Shown: piece after piece, positions 1-8,947 of the stretch
How the letters are laid out: every line of letters begins with the position of its first letter
How positions within the stretch are numbered: the stretch's first letter is position 1
DNA from: an uncultured Caldimonas sp.
Lineage (GTDB): Bacteria; Pseudomonadota; Gammaproteobacteria; Burkholderiales; Burkholderiaceae
NCBI RefSeq assembly: GCF_946480305.1
Contig: NZ_CAMLJQ010000022.1
Span: 1 to 64,000, forward strand
DNA length: 64,000 nucleotides
Direction of reading: 5' to 3'
Made by a program: the position numbers and the translations under genes
The notes under the pieces: generated by a model
The model's database searches: none
What the model saw: the letters and a program-made list of their open reading frames with translations, nothing else
Told to the model about the DNA's origin: nothing

Positions 1-3
1 AGG

Positions 4-47
4 TGGCCGGTATATGCCGATCCTGGGATGGCCGGTTTATGCCGATC
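4..47. repeat. Two 19-bp direct repeats at the left edge
   Basis: Two near-identical 19-bp units at 4-22 and 29-47 differ at one base and start 25 bp apart; each contains GGCCGGT(A/T)TATGCCGATC. Spaced repeats of this kind are often found at the ends of IS21-like elements, but no transposase lies inside the window and no flanking duplication can be tested. The rest of the stretch up to 250 holds short GC-rich repeats (CCGTGCCGCGTGCC-type) and no credible gene. Confidence 0.5.
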
Positions 48-250
48 GCTGACAAGGACCGAGTAATTGGACGGTGAGTCCCAATCGGCGCTGGACAAAA
101 GGTAAGACCGGACCCGTGCCGCGTGCCTGACACCGTGCCGCGTGCCGCGCGGCGGGCCGCTATCGGTGGTGGAAAAATGGCAAGACCTGACCCCGATGTG
201 TGATTTTTCGCAAGGCCTCCTAAAACGCCGAAGCGGTTCAATGAAAGCAA

Positions 251-3200
251 TCATCCGAAGTTCTGGAATACAGCGCTGAAATACGATGGGTAGTGTTCCA
301 AGACTGATCTGATTCTCGACTTGCGTCGAAGCAGCTCGCGCTTGACATCGGCGATCCCAAACGTGCCCTTAGGAATCTCTCCAGACAACTTTGTCGCGAT
401 AACGCGTTCCGCAAAGCCTGCCTCGTAAACGGAAATCTGTTCCCACTCTGCAAGCCCGTATTTCAGCATCTTCAGCAGGCGGTTGAATAGAGCAACCGTC
501 TTTGCCTGCGACTCTGATGCTAGGGTTTGAGCTTCGAACGAAGAGGCAATCGAGGCGAGTACTAAGCAGGCTTGATAGCCAATTTGGTCTTGACAAAGGT
601 CTACGAGTTGGTCGAAGGTGAGGTCCCGTGTGTGCTGTCCCCACTGGATTCTGGTTCCAGAAGCCGTCAAGGCGTCCATAATGTCCTTGAAAGGTTTACC
701 GGTAATCCATTCGTTCACGAGTAGGCGATTTGAGTCGGCCGGGTCAAGCTTCCGAAGCTTTTTCCCAGCATCCGACTGAACGATGAACGCCCAGACGACA
801 TCCAGCAAGTCCTCTGGTGACTCCGCTAGTTGGAGCTCGAACAACTTGTCGCGCACCAGTGCGTCGATGGCTATGGCATCAATGAGCCCAAGAATTCCCC
901 TTCCATATCGAGCTAGGGTTTCTGCGCTAAGTCCCTGGCCTGAGATTCGGCTCCAAATCTTCATGAACGCGTGAAGGAGAAATTTTCGCTGCTCTGGTGA
1001 AGCCAAATGGTATGCGAACGTGCTGTTCGCTAGGCGAGCCACGCCACCGATTGCTTCGGCAGCATCTTTATCAGCTAGCTGAGCCATGAGGAAGCATTCC
1101 ACCGCTTTAACGCTCATGAGTCGTTCGCGCAGCTGCCGCTTCAGATCGTCCGCGTCGAACCGCATGCCCTCGAGTTGCGGGGAAAATTCGTCGATCCGAT
1201 TGAAGAGTCGGGCCGGCTCCTCGATTAGTCCATCCAGAATCTCTCGAACAGTCAAGTAAGGAAAGTCCTCGGATTCAAATCGATTTTTCAGCGGTCGAGT
1301 CAAGCTAAGCAACGCACTGGTCGTCGGTGCCGCCTTCTTGGGATCTAGCAAGGCGTTGGCTGAGCGCCAACTCCGAGCCTTGCTTTTTCTCTCATCGTAC
1401 AGGTTCGGATTGGTGAAGATGACAGTGCCATCGGCATACATGCCTGCGCGTCCGGCTCGCCCAATAAGATTCTGAAAATCCCGCGTTCGGAGTGGGCGCT
1501 CGCCGGCCGTCAGTTGTGTAACCAGTAGATATTTGATAGGAAGATTGACGCCTTGAGCTAGGGTTGACGTACATACGACAAAACCGATGAGTGACTCACG
1601 CATAGCATGCTCAATAGCCAGCCGAATTCCTTCCGGCGTATCGCCAGTATGTGCGTATAGACCGAACTCTGCTGCCTTTGTGAGGAACGATTTTTCCCCG
1701 AAGTTGGCTTCATATAGCCTCGCCAAAGCGCTAACTTCGCTCTCGTCAGCCCACATTTGAGGTCGTGGCAGCGAACTTGCCCTGGGAAACACCTTCTCTA
1801 CGGCGTCTCGGATAATCTTCGTTGCCGAGTCCGGCGCCCGCACGTAGATCGCCACTCCGCCCTGACTCGCTAGGTTAAGGCCCAAGTAGAGTGCGATCGA
1901 ACCGCTGTCATCCATTGGAAAGTGCGTCGGCGCGTCTTCACCTGTGAGGCGGTAGCGTTTGACTACTCGGGGGACGAAGAATTCTTGTTCGCCACGAATG
2001 GCAGACTCGAATCTTAGTTGACCGATTGCTTGATTTTGAAAGGTTGTAAAGGCGATGTAGCGAGCGGTCTGACTGTTGCTATCCGACACCACCTTCTGCT
2101 GGTGGGGTAGCAGCCATCCTGCGAGCTCTGCGGCGTTGTTCACTACTGCCGAAATGAGAACCGTCTGAGCATTCGGTGACAGGGATGCCTTAACGGATGC
2201 TAGGAGAAGCTCGTAAGTTACGCCTCGAGTGGGTGAATCGAACTGATGACCTTCGTCGTACACCATGAGGCCGACGTTCTCCATGAAAAACTCTTCATGT
2301 CGGATTACATACAGCAGTTTCTCAGGTGTGACGACGATGACGTGTGGAGCGGCCTCGATTCCGGTCCGCAGGAACTCATCGAAGTCAACGGCGTAATCCT
2401 GCTGAATCGCGTCGCTCAGCTGATTGACTTGATAGCCATCCTTTTCGAACTTCAGCTTGAGGTCATGTGCAATCTCGTAGCAGAGTGCCCTAAACGGCGC
2501 GACAACGACAGCAATGGAGGTTCTCCCAGAGACAAACGCTGCCCGAATCACCATTTCGGTGGCGCGCGTTTTCCCTGTACTTGTGGGCATTTGGACAACG
2601 GCAGATTCCCCACGAAAGACGCCGGCCTCACCGAGCATCCTTTGAGCCGGCCAAAAGTCCCGAATTGCATTCGTCCTCTTCAAGTATCCGTCCCAGACTT
2701 CGTCTGCTTGGCCCGTATATCTGGGCAGGCAAGTCCTTGCCGAGTACTTGCTGCGCTGCATGGCGACGGCACTCAGTAGGTCTGCTAACAGCAGTTCTCG
2801 CGGCGCTCCGGAGTCGTAGCTCCATCGCCGCAATGTCCGAACCGGCAGATGGAGGGCTTCAGCGCTGGCTTGGCCTTGATAGTGAGATTGCAGCGTGGAA
2901 AGCAACGCCGAGGCTTGTGGTGGGACCTCCTCGTTTGCAGTCGTGCTTTGCCACGGCCTACTGAGGGCAGCCAGAAGGCAGCTCTCAAGCGGGTACTCGA
3001 GCGAGTCTTCAAACTTAATCTGCTTGCATAGCGCAGCGGCGCGTCCTGGTGAATCGGCAAGAAGCAGTGCGCTTGCTGCTATCAACCGAACGAGTGACGC
3101 CGCCGTGGAAGCCATATTCGCGTCGGCGATAGCAAGCAGGACTTGCACGGCGAATTGCACCTCGTCTACCGGTGTAGCCTGCTGTGTCGCATCGAGATGG

Positions 3201-3379
3201 AAACGCACAATCTCGGAAGCAAAATCTCCAATGGTCCCGATTGCCAGCGGGAACTGCCTCTCGAGATCGAGGCCCTCGGTGGAACGCAGGTGGAACTCTT
3301 CAGGAACGCCAAACTCACGCATTTTGCTTTTTGCGAGCGTTATAGCGGCCGCACGCCGAGCTCGCTTGCTAGGCTTCAT
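251..3379 (-). CDS. hamB: HamB-like DEAD/DEAH-box helicase of a Hachiman-type defence module
   Basis: A 1042-residue superfamily 2 helicase. Visible motifs are Walker A MPTSTGKT near residues 264-271 (K270), a DEGH Walker B box at 375-378, and motif VI IGRAGRAG at the end of the second RecA-like domain. A long N-terminal helical region and a roughly 350-residue C-terminal region flank the core. In Hachiman, HamB is the DNA-sensing helicase that restrains and then releases the HamA nuclease. The start overlaps the end of the upstream HamA-like gene by 11 bp, so the two are probably translationally coupled. GC content is clearly lower than in genes beyond 4656, which suggests acquisition by transfer. 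The Hachiman assignment rests on the helicase plus its partner; the helicase alone would be ambiguous. Confidence 0.82.
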   Translation of the reverse strand: MKPSKRARRAAAITLAKSKMREFGVPEEFHLRSTEGLDLERQFPLAIGTIGDFASEIVRFHLDATQQATPVDEVQFAVQVLLAIADANMASTAASLVRLIAASALLLADSPGRAAALCKQIKFEDSLEYPLESCLLAALSRPWQSTTANEEVPPQASALLSTLQSHYQGQASAEALHLPVRTLRRWSYDSGAPRELLLADLLSAVAMQRSKYSARTCLPRYTGQADEVWDGYLKRTNAIRDFWPAQRMLGEAGVFRGESAVVQMPTSTGKTRATEMVIRAAFVSGRTSIAVVVAPFRALCYEIAHDLKLKFEKDGYQVNQLSDAIQQDYAVDFDEFLRTGIEAAPHVIVVTPEKLLYVIRHEEFFMENVGLMVYDEGHQFDSPTRGVTYELLLASVKASLSPNAQTVLISAVVNNAAELAGWLLPHQQKVVSDSNSQTARYIAFTTFQNQAIGQLRFESAIRGEQEFFVPRVVKRYRLTGEDAPTHFPMDDSGSIALYLGLNLASQGGVAIYVRAPDSATKIIRDAVEKVFPRASSLPRPQMWADESEVSALARLYEANFGEKSFLTKAAEFGLYAHTGDTPEGIRLAIEHAMRESLIGFVVCTSTLAQGVNLPIKYLLVTQLTAGERPLRTRDFQNLIGRAGRAGMYADGTVIFTNPNLYDERKSKARSWRSANALLDPKKAAPTTSALLSLTRPLKNRFESEDFPYLTVREILDGLIEEPARLFNRIDEFSPQLEGMRFDADDLKRQLRERLMSVKAVECFLMAQLADKDAAEAIGGVARLANSTFAYHLASPEQRKFLLHAFMKIWSRISGQGLSAETLARYGRGILGLIDAIAIDALVRDKLFELQLAESPEDLLDVVWAFIVQSDAGKKLRKLDPADSNRLLVNEWITGKPFKDIMDALTASGTRIQWGQHTRDLTFDQLVDLCQDQIGYQACLVLASIASSFEAQTLASESQAKTVALFNRLLKMLKYGLAEWEQISVYEAGFAERVIATKLSGEIPKGTFGIADVKRELLRRKSRIRSVLEHYPSYFSAVFQNFG

Positions 3380-4214
3380 TTGCCGCCCTGTCGTATAGCT
3401 CGTGGACGAGCTTCATCATGTCCTGGCCATGCACTACGATGAGCTTGAGACGTGCCCCGGCGCGATGTTTTGAGGTTGTCACCTGTGCAATGTCGGAGGG
3501 TTTGTAGAGCGTCGTACAGAATAGAGCTGATGCCCCGATGTCTTGAACGTATGGATTTCTGTGGGGATCTTGGAACCGAGCGACTGACTTCTTTTCCTTC
3601 GACTTTCCCTGTTCAATGAATCGCTGCTTCATCGCGTTCAAGGACTCAGCCACGCGAAACTGACCTAGCACATCATCCTTCTGAGCGTCGTCTATTGCAT
3701 CCTGAAGACGGTTGCCCTTAGTTGACTTGCTTAGGTGTGCCTTTGTCTCCACTGTAATGAGTGCATCGTGCGGGGACGGTCTGCTGGGACCGCCGCTGTG
3801 AAACTTCATGCCCACGACATCAGTCCCCTTAGCTGACTCGTTCTTGGCCTTCTTGTCTCTGTAGCGAGTCCTAGGCACCCAGTAGCCCAGCAAGCCTTCC
3901 ACGATGTCCGACAGCAAAATCTCGGTGAAGTCTCCCGCCCGCGTCTGTGGTCCGAAGTTGGCATTAGCCTCGGGAAACTTCTGAGCGAGCAAATACTCGG
4001 CCCGGGTCTTTTGCGGCGTCCCGCTCATTAACTCATCGATGTGGTCATCGAGACAATAGTGTTCGCGGAAATGCTTCGCCCATGCCTTTAGTCCAATATT
4101 GTCCTTCTCGTCAACGACAAGTTCGTAGACGTCGACAGGGTTGCCATTCGCGGTTCGCAGCGCGGCCTGCGGCCTCAGCCAAGCAAGGTGCTTAATCTTC
4201 TTCTTGACTGCCAT
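3369..4214 (-). CDS. hamA: HamA-like (DUF1837) effector nuclease of a Hachiman-type module
   Basis: A 281-residue protein whose middle matches the DUF1837/HamA layout. It has E98 in the GDFTEILLSDIVE helix, then GTDVVG with D132, then VETK with E156 and K158, which together make a PD-(D/E)xK nuclease signature. In characterised Hachiman systems HamA is a DNase held inactive by HamB until damaged or foreign DNA is sensed. A GGGAAG ribosome-binding site precedes the ATG. The gene is first in the pair and its stop lies inside hamB. The remainder of the protein (a basic N-terminus and a C-terminal region with an IVVHGQDMMK segment) is not recognised. Function is inferred from motif and neighbour. 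Confidence 0.75.
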   Translation of the reverse strand: MAVKKKIKHLAWLRPQAALRTANGNPVDVYELVVDEKDNIGLKAWAKHFREHYCLDDHIDELMSGTPQKTRAEYLLAQKFPEANANFGPQTRAGDFTEILLSDIVEGLLGYWVPRTRYRDKKAKNESAKGTDVVGMKFHSGGPSRPSPHDALITVETKAHLSKSTKGNRLQDAIDDAQKDDVLGQFRVAESLNAMKQRFIEQGKSKEKKSVARFQDPHRNPYVQDIGASALFCTTLYKPSDIAQVTTSKHRAGARLKLIVVHGQDMMKLVHELYDRAANEA

Positions 4215-4655
4215 GCGGTTTCTTCCCTGGAGGCACTGCTGTGCGATGTTTCCGTTCTTACTCGCTCAAATGGGGAGCTTCACAGAGTGAAATTTGAATG
4301 TAGCCGTGCTGACCTTGCTTCTATATTCGAGGCGCGAGAGCACGAGCCGGCGAGTGTGTTCCGGTAAAGAACCTCAACGATTCGGATTTGAACTTCAGCG
4401 CACAAGAGCCGGACGTCGGGGTGTGTTACGGTATTAGAAGACCGCAAAGTCGGCAATGGATCAGTTGCACGAGGTTGCGTGCACCAAGGTGGTCGGCAGA
4501 TTTCCTGATCCGACGACAGCCAGCAAGTAGCTGGATCACGAAGCACTTTGGTCATTTGATGTACAGGGGCGCGAAGGGCAGGTAACAGGGGGCGCGGTCA
4601 TCTGCATCTTTGGCGTGACCGCCTGTGACCAGTGCCCTGCAGTCGTGCATTTGCC
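4215..4655. other. Gene-free stretch between the defence module and the PLD gene
   Basis: No frame here has a convincing start, ribosome-binding site or family resemblance; the two short frames on opposite strands look spurious. The half next to hamA is comparatively AT-rich and is the likely promoter region of hamA, but I could not pick a confident -35/-10 pair. The other half contains a hairpin described separately. The change from low to high GC happens across this interval, so it is the probable right boundary of the accessory island. Confidence 0.5.
4594..4622 (-). terminator. Possible terminator hairpin after the PLD gene
   Basis: A 7-bp perfect inverted repeat, GCGGTCA at 4594-4600 and TGACCGC at 4616-4622, lies just beyond the stop of the minus-strand PLD gene. 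There is no T-tract, so intrinsic termination is uncertain. Confidence 0.25.
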
Positions 4656-6383
4656 CTACGCAAACACCACCCGATCCCTAACCTTCCTCGCATCCCCGTA
4701 ATCCTCCTCAAACCACGCCACATCCCCCGCATTCCGCGGCGGCTTCCTCAACTGCAACTTCCGCTTCGCCTTCTTCGCCTGCTGCTGCGCCACGCGGAAG
4801 TGGTAGTGATCGAAGATCCGCAGCGCCTCGATCATGTAAGCCGTGGCCACGCGCCTGTCCTTGATCAGCAGCAGGTTCTCGCCGTTTTCCCGGTCGGCCG
4901 GGTTCGAGAAGTTGTACGAGCCCAGGTACACGCGGGCCGTCGGTTGGTCGAAGTCGATCACGATGAACTTGTGGTGCATGCGCGTGCCCCGGTTGCCGTT
5001 CTGCAACCCGCTGGGCTCGCTCTTGAAAGGCTCGGGCAGGTGGGCCGACAACGCCGCGGGGAAGACCGGCGGCACGTTGCCGTCCGGCGTTTGCAGTTCG
5101 ATGCCGCCCACCTTGCGATCGGCCATGCCGTAGACGAACACGTTGCTGTTCGCGGTGATCTGCGTGATGGCATCGCGGATCGAGCCTTTGGTCTGCGCGA
5201 TGAAGGCCAGCGAATAGAGCAGGCTGGAGGTGGTGCCGTTCAGCACGTCGTCGGCAATGCTGTCGAGCACCGCGTTGGCCTTGCTGTGCGGTGAGAAGGT
5301 GACCTTCGCGTCCACGCCCTTGATGCCCAGGGCGATCCAACCATCCGCCGATGCGGTGGTGCCGAAGCCCACCACGCTGTCGTGGGCCCAGTAATCGGCA
5401 AACGCGCGGCGGAACACCTTCACCGGCTTGGCGCCGCGCACGATGAGCGCATTGTTGTTCTGCACGAACAGACCACGCCACGTGTAGTTGGTGGAGCCGC
5501 ACACCACGGCCTTGCAGGCTGGGCCGTCAACGACGATGGTCTTGTTGTGTTGCAGGTTGCTCATGTGGTGGCGCTTCACCTGCGCGCCGCCCTGCTTGAG
5601 CCGCTTGGCGGCGATCGATTCGCCGGAATCATCATGGCCGTGCTCGCCGCTGTCGTCGATGATGATGCGCAGCCGTGGGCCCAGCTTGCGCAGGCGCCGG
5701 TACACCTCGCGCTCGCTCAGGTCATACGCCACCACCTCCACCACGGCGGTGGTGTCGGCAATGGCTTCGTCCAGCAACTCCAGGATGGCATGGCGCGCCT
5801 CGAAGCCCATCCACGCCAGCGCTTCCTTGGCCTTGGGGTGGCTGGGCACGAAGTCGAGCCCATCGGCGGCCTTCGACGGGATCAGCGTGTGCATGCCGTG
5901 CTCGCTGTCCACGTATTTGTCGACAAACGCCTGTGAAGACACGAACCCGCGGGTGAAGGTGACGTTGAGCTTGCCGGGGTAGGTTTCGCGGTGCAGCTCG
6001 ATGGCGGCCACTTGCGGCTCGCCGTAGCTGAGCACGTCTTCGTCGTCCATGAAGACGGGCGTCACGCGGTAGGTGAAGGGCCCCGCCAGCTCCGCGTTGC
6101 GCGGAAAGTGCACCCAGCGGAACTTCTGTATCGGCGAGAGCCGGGTGGTCAGGCGGTTGGGTTGCACGGCGCCGTTGGGGCCGGCAAAGGTGATGCGGTT
6201 CTTCAGCGCAAAGAAGCGGTCGCCGCCCGGCTCCTTGTATTCGATGGCAAAGCCGACGAAGTCATTGGGCGGCTTGCCTTGCTTCCAGTTCATCGCTAGC
6301 AGGGCCATGCCGTCGCCGCGATGCACCTTCAGCGTGAACGCAGCGGCGGCGTTGGTGCCTTCGACCTGGAAGCTGGTGTTCAT
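4656..6383 (-). CDS. Phospholipase D superfamily protein with two HKD motifs
   Basis: A 575-residue protein. Two complete HxKxxxxD motifs are visible: HNKTIVVD at 279-286 followed by CGSTNYTW, and HHKFIVID at 470-477 followed by LGSYNFSN. This is the full catalytic pair of a PLD-superfamily phosphodiesterase. Both strands of the active site are intact, so an active enzyme on phospholipid or nucleic acid phosphodiesters is likely. The first 150 residues are not PLD; they look like a beta-rich, possibly fibronectin-type, module. There is no signal peptide. The gene stands alone beside the defence island. Substrate is unknown; a role in defence is possible but unsupported. Confidence 0.85.
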   Translation of the reverse strand: MNTSFQVEGTNAAAAFTLKVHRGDGMALLAMNWKQGKPPNDFVGFAIEYKEPGGDRFFALKNRITFAGPNGAVQPNRLTTRLSPIQKFRWVHFPRNAELAGPFTYRVTPVFMDDEDVLSYGEPQVAAIELHRETYPGKLNVTFTRGFVSSQAFVDKYVDSEHGMHTLIPSKAADGLDFVPSHPKAKEALAWMGFEARHAILELLDEAIADTTAVVEVVAYDLSEREVYRRLRKLGPRLRIIIDDSGEHGHDDSGESIAAKRLKQGGAQVKRHHMSNLQHNKTIVVDGPACKAVVCGSTNYTWRGLFVQNNNALIVRGAKPVKVFRRAFADYWAHDSVVGFGTTASADGWIALGIKGVDAKVTFSPHSKANAVLDSIADDVLNGTTSSLLYSLAFIAQTKGSIRDAITQITANSNVFVYGMADRKVGGIELQTPDGNVPPVFPAALSAHLPEPFKSEPSGLQNGNRGTRMHHKFIVIDFDQPTARVYLGSYNFSNPADRENGENLLLIKDRRVATAYMIEALRIFDHYHFRVAQQQAKKAKRKLQLRKPPRNAGDVAWFEEDYGDARKVRDRVVFA

Positions 6384-6426
6384 CAGGCGTCAGGCGCACT
6401 CGTGTGCACGCGCGGCGCTGTGCGGT

Positions 6427-6711
6427 TCAGCCGGGGCAGCTGCCGGGCTGGCATTCGCAGCCGCAGGCACGGGGCCGGTGGCAATGGCACTCGCCCGTTT
6501 TTCGGTTGAAGTGGCAACCGCAGCCATTCAGCCCTCCGCCGTGTTCGTTCGCACCCAACCCGCAAGGGCGGGCCACCGGATCGGCGTGGGGGGCGGGGCC
6601 GATGACGGCCAGGGCCAACGCGGTCAGCACCGGAGCGGCGATACGCTGCAGCCAGCCCAGGCGGTGCCTGCGCGTGGCTCGCTCGTTGTGCTTGTTCCCG
6701 TCATTCCGCAT
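6427..6711 (-). CDS. Small exported Cys/His-rich protein (YHYH-like tail)
   Basis: A 94-residue protein starting at the ATG just after a G-rich stretch; longer starts upstream add no plausible sequence. Residues 18-40 are a hydrophobic signal segment ending near PHADP. The mature part is short and holds many cysteines and histidines: HGGGLNGCGCHFNRKTGECH is followed by further Cys, ending CQPGSCPG. The HGGGL-N-x-CH-NRKTGxxHCH pattern recurs in small exported proteins of Burkholderiales of unknown function and would suit metal binding. It sits 43 bp downstream of the PLD gene start, on the same strand. Confidence 0.55.
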   Translation of the reverse strand: MRNDGNKHNERATRRHRLGWLQRIAAPVLTALALAVIGPAPHADPVARPCGLGANEHGGGLNGCGCHFNRKTGECHCHRPRACGCECQPGSCPG

Positions 6712-6802
6712 GACCGGCCCCCACACCTGTTCGTAACGAGATGATGCAGAGGCGGGCGGGTGCAGATGTCGGTTGTTTCCCTTCCCCCATTTGAGGGATG
6801 CC

Positions 6803-6835
6803 GCCGCAAAGCCGCTCCAGCATTGGCTTTGCGGC
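6803..6835 (-). terminator. Strong hairpin downstream of the HETRH gene
   Basis: A perfect 11-bp inverted repeat, GCCGCAAAGCC at 6803-6813 and GGCTTTGCGGC at 6825-6835, with an 11-nt loop. It lies 80 bp beyond the stop of the minus-strand gene ending at 6919. It has the stem of a terminator but no clear T-run. Confidence 0.5.
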
Positions 6836-6918
6836 CGTTCAGTGGGCAAACCTGCCAAGTTCGCCAGTTGCCGCGGCCGTGTTTCAGCGCCAGCGCGGTA
6901 TGGGCCGCGCGACGGGCT

Positions 6919-7665
6919 TCAATCCGAATAGCTCTCCGTCGGCAACGTGTCCGGGTACAGCATCGCCCGCGCAACGCCCTCCACCTTGAAGGCGTCGGCC
7001 TCGACCGGCTTGTTCCGGTAGCCCTTGTAGTCCTTGTGCGGGTCGATGTAGATGTAGTAGTCGACGGCCCAGTCCTTCACGGTGGCTGGCGAAAAGCTGG
7101 GGAAGGCGTTGGCGCGCTGGATCACGCGCCATTGGATGTAGTGCCGGGTCTCATGGATCACGGTGCACACCAGCTCGACCACGACGACCTCGGGTTTGGC
7201 GTATTCCGGCACGATCAGTTTGGAGTTCACCTTGAGCAGCTTTTCGCTCGCGACGTACACGCCGTAGTTCTTCAGCGGCTCGAAGCTGATCGGTGACGGC
7301 ACCATGCCGAACGCGGCGGCGTAGATGCGGTGCACTTCGCGCAACGCGTCCATGCGCTGCGGGCCGTCCAGCGTGACCCACACCTCGCGTTTGATCTCGC
7401 GCATGGCGCGCAGCTTGCGCCACACCTGGTCGTGCCGCTGCACCTGGATGCGCCGGCGGTAGTCGGCGGCCCGGGCCTCGTGGGCCGCGCCGCTCTGGTC
7501 GGAGCGCAGCAGTGCCGTCAGCTCCTGCGTCAGGGTGTACAGATCGGGGTCGTCCGTCCCCACGCTGCCCGGCTTGGGCGAGGCCATGCGGGCGCCGGTG
7601 CCGTCGTTGACGGCGCCCAGGGTTTTGGAACTGCAAAGCGGTCCCGGTACTTCGCCAGCGGCCAT
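6919..7665 (-). CDS. HExxH-motif protein of unknown function
   Basis: A 248-residue protein with no signal peptide. An HETRH motif at residues 171-175 sits in a hydrophobic helix (VVVELVCTVIHETRHYIQ), and a VEADAF segment about 45 residues later could supply the third ligand (E222). This is the layout of a zincin-type metallopeptidase fold. The region between them contains several aromatic residues (DYYIYIDPHKDYKGYR). The N-terminal half is charged and helical. I do not recognise the family. It is bounded by hairpins on both sides, so it is probably transcribed alone. Confidence 0.6.
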   Translation of the reverse strand: MAAGEVPGPLCSSKTLGAVNDGTGARMASPKPGSVGTDDPDLYTLTQELTALLRSDQSGAAHEARAADYRRRIQVQRHDQVWRKLRAMREIKREVWVTLDGPQRMDALREVHRIYAAAFGMVPSPISFEPLKNYGVYVASEKLLKVNSKLIVPEYAKPEVVVVELVCTVIHETRHYIQWRVIQRANAFPSFSPATVKDWAVDYYIYIDPHKDYKGYRNKPVEADAFKVEGVARAMLYPDTLPTESYSD

Positions 7666-7740
7666 GTGTGCTCCTGCAGGTGCTGCTCGATCTTGAGTGC
7701 GTGGTGCGAGCGGGCAGGCTACCTGAGGAAGGCGCGGGCT

Positions 7741-7764
7741 TGTGTCCCTTGATGGAGGGACACA
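7741..7764 (-). terminator. Hairpin downstream of the PEP-CTERM gene
   Basis: A perfect 9-bp inverted repeat, TGTGTCCCT at 7741-7749 and AGGGACACA at 7756-7764, with a 6-nt loop, 20 bp beyond the stop of the minus-strand PEP-CTERM gene. Confidence 0.5.
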
Positions 7765-7783
7765 GGCGCTGCCGGCAGCAGCT

Positions 7784-8680
7784 TCAGGCGGGCGGGTGGC
7801 CGTGCTGCGAGGTACCGTTCACGCGGCGGCGCAGGAAGACGATGGCTCCCAGGCCTGCTGCCATCAGGGCATAGGTGGACGGCTCGGGCACCACGGCGAC
7901 CGTGCTGTGCGCACCCAGGTAAAGGCTGCCGAACCTGGGCGCATCGGAGTCGTTGGTGATGGTGATCTGGAGCCGGCGCTGCTCGGTGGTGCTGCCCGCC
8001 ACGCCATGCTCGTAGGTGAAGCGATCCAGGTTGTCCGTCACGGAAAAACCGTTGGTCTGGGACCAGGCCACGTAGGTGCGCCCCAGCAGGAAGCTGCCCT
8101 CGCCGTAGTACGTGCCCAGGTCGGTCAGGGTCACGGTGGCGTCTGCACTGATCGTGAGCGAGGTGTATGGCGCGAGCATGACCCCGCCCCAGCGTTCGGG
8201 GGTGGAGGTGACGATGTCGTGGCTCTGGGTGAGGCCGATCGCGGCACTGCCGAAGGATCGGCCTCCGTCGGACAAATACGCAAACGAATCGAACCCCTCG
8301 GATTCTTCGTAGCTGCCGCGCCCGGTGCCGGCATACCAGGTCACTTCCGAGCTGACCGCTGCTCCGAACACCGGCTTCTTGTCGATGTTCTGCACCACCG
8401 GCCCGGTGTAGCGGCCGCGTTGCACGAAAGCGTTGGCCTCGCTGTACACCAGGTTGTCCTCGGCGACGCTTGAGCCCAGCGTGTAGCCGGCGGCCAGCCC
8501 GTCGTCCGGGCGGAGATCGATCACTTCGTACCGTACGTCGGTCAAGCTGGCGCTGCTCTGCAACTGCGCGTGCGCGGTGTGCGACGCGAGCAGCACAACA
8601 GGCATCAAGGCGGCAGCGCGCAGGTGCCATGTGTCTGCGCGTGCTGCGTCGGGTTTGGGCGTGAGGGTGCGGTCCTTCAT
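7784..8680 (-). CDS. PEP-CTERM sorting domain protein, unknown role
   Basis: A 298-residue exported protein. The start was set at the internal ATG because GGGAGAACC sits 7-8 bases before it; the ATG five codons upstream overlaps that site. It has an N-terminal signal peptide ending about SHTAHA. The C-terminus has the full PEP-CTERM cassette: VVPEPSTYALM, a hydrophobic helix, then FLRRR. In known systems the tag is recognised by an exosortase for outer-surface or exopolysaccharide-linked sorting. No exosortase is present in the window. The body is beta-rich and resembles nothing I can name. Confidence 0.85.
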   Translation of the reverse strand: MKDRTLTPKPDAARADTWHLRAAALMPVVLLASHTAHAQLQSSASLTDVRYEVIDLRPDDGLAAGYTLGSSVAEDNLVYSEANAFVQRGRYTGPVVQNIDKKPVFGAAVSSEVTWYAGTGRGSYEESEGFDSFAYLSDGGRSFGSAAIGLTQSHDIVTSTPERWGGVMLAPYTSLTISADATVTLTDLGTYYGEGSFLLGRTYVAWSQTNGFSVTDNLDRFTYEHGVAGSTTEQRRLQITITNDSDAPRFGSLYLGAHSTVAVVPEPSTYALMAAGLGAIVFLRRRVNGTSQHGHPPA

Positions 8681-8947
8681 CTCGGTTCTCCCCATGGAGC
8701 ACGAGTGCGCTGCTCGGCGAGCGGCTGGCCGGTCGTGCTTGATGGCGATTTACTGCAGCGGCGGCGTGCCGTGCACCCGCGATCGAGGGGGAAGTGCTGC
8801 AACCAATGCGACAAGGTGTAGAGAGGCCGTGTGCCGGCGCCGGTGGCAACGGTATGCCGATGCTGCATGGGGCCGCGGCATGGCGCGTTGCCGCGTCGCG
8901 CCGCCGATATCATCGCGCCCCTCCAAATACTGCAAACCGGAGGGAAC

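Noticed and set aside
4280..4585. Two short open frames upstream of hamA
   Set aside because: No ribosome-binding site, no homology-like pattern, and they overlap on opposite strands.
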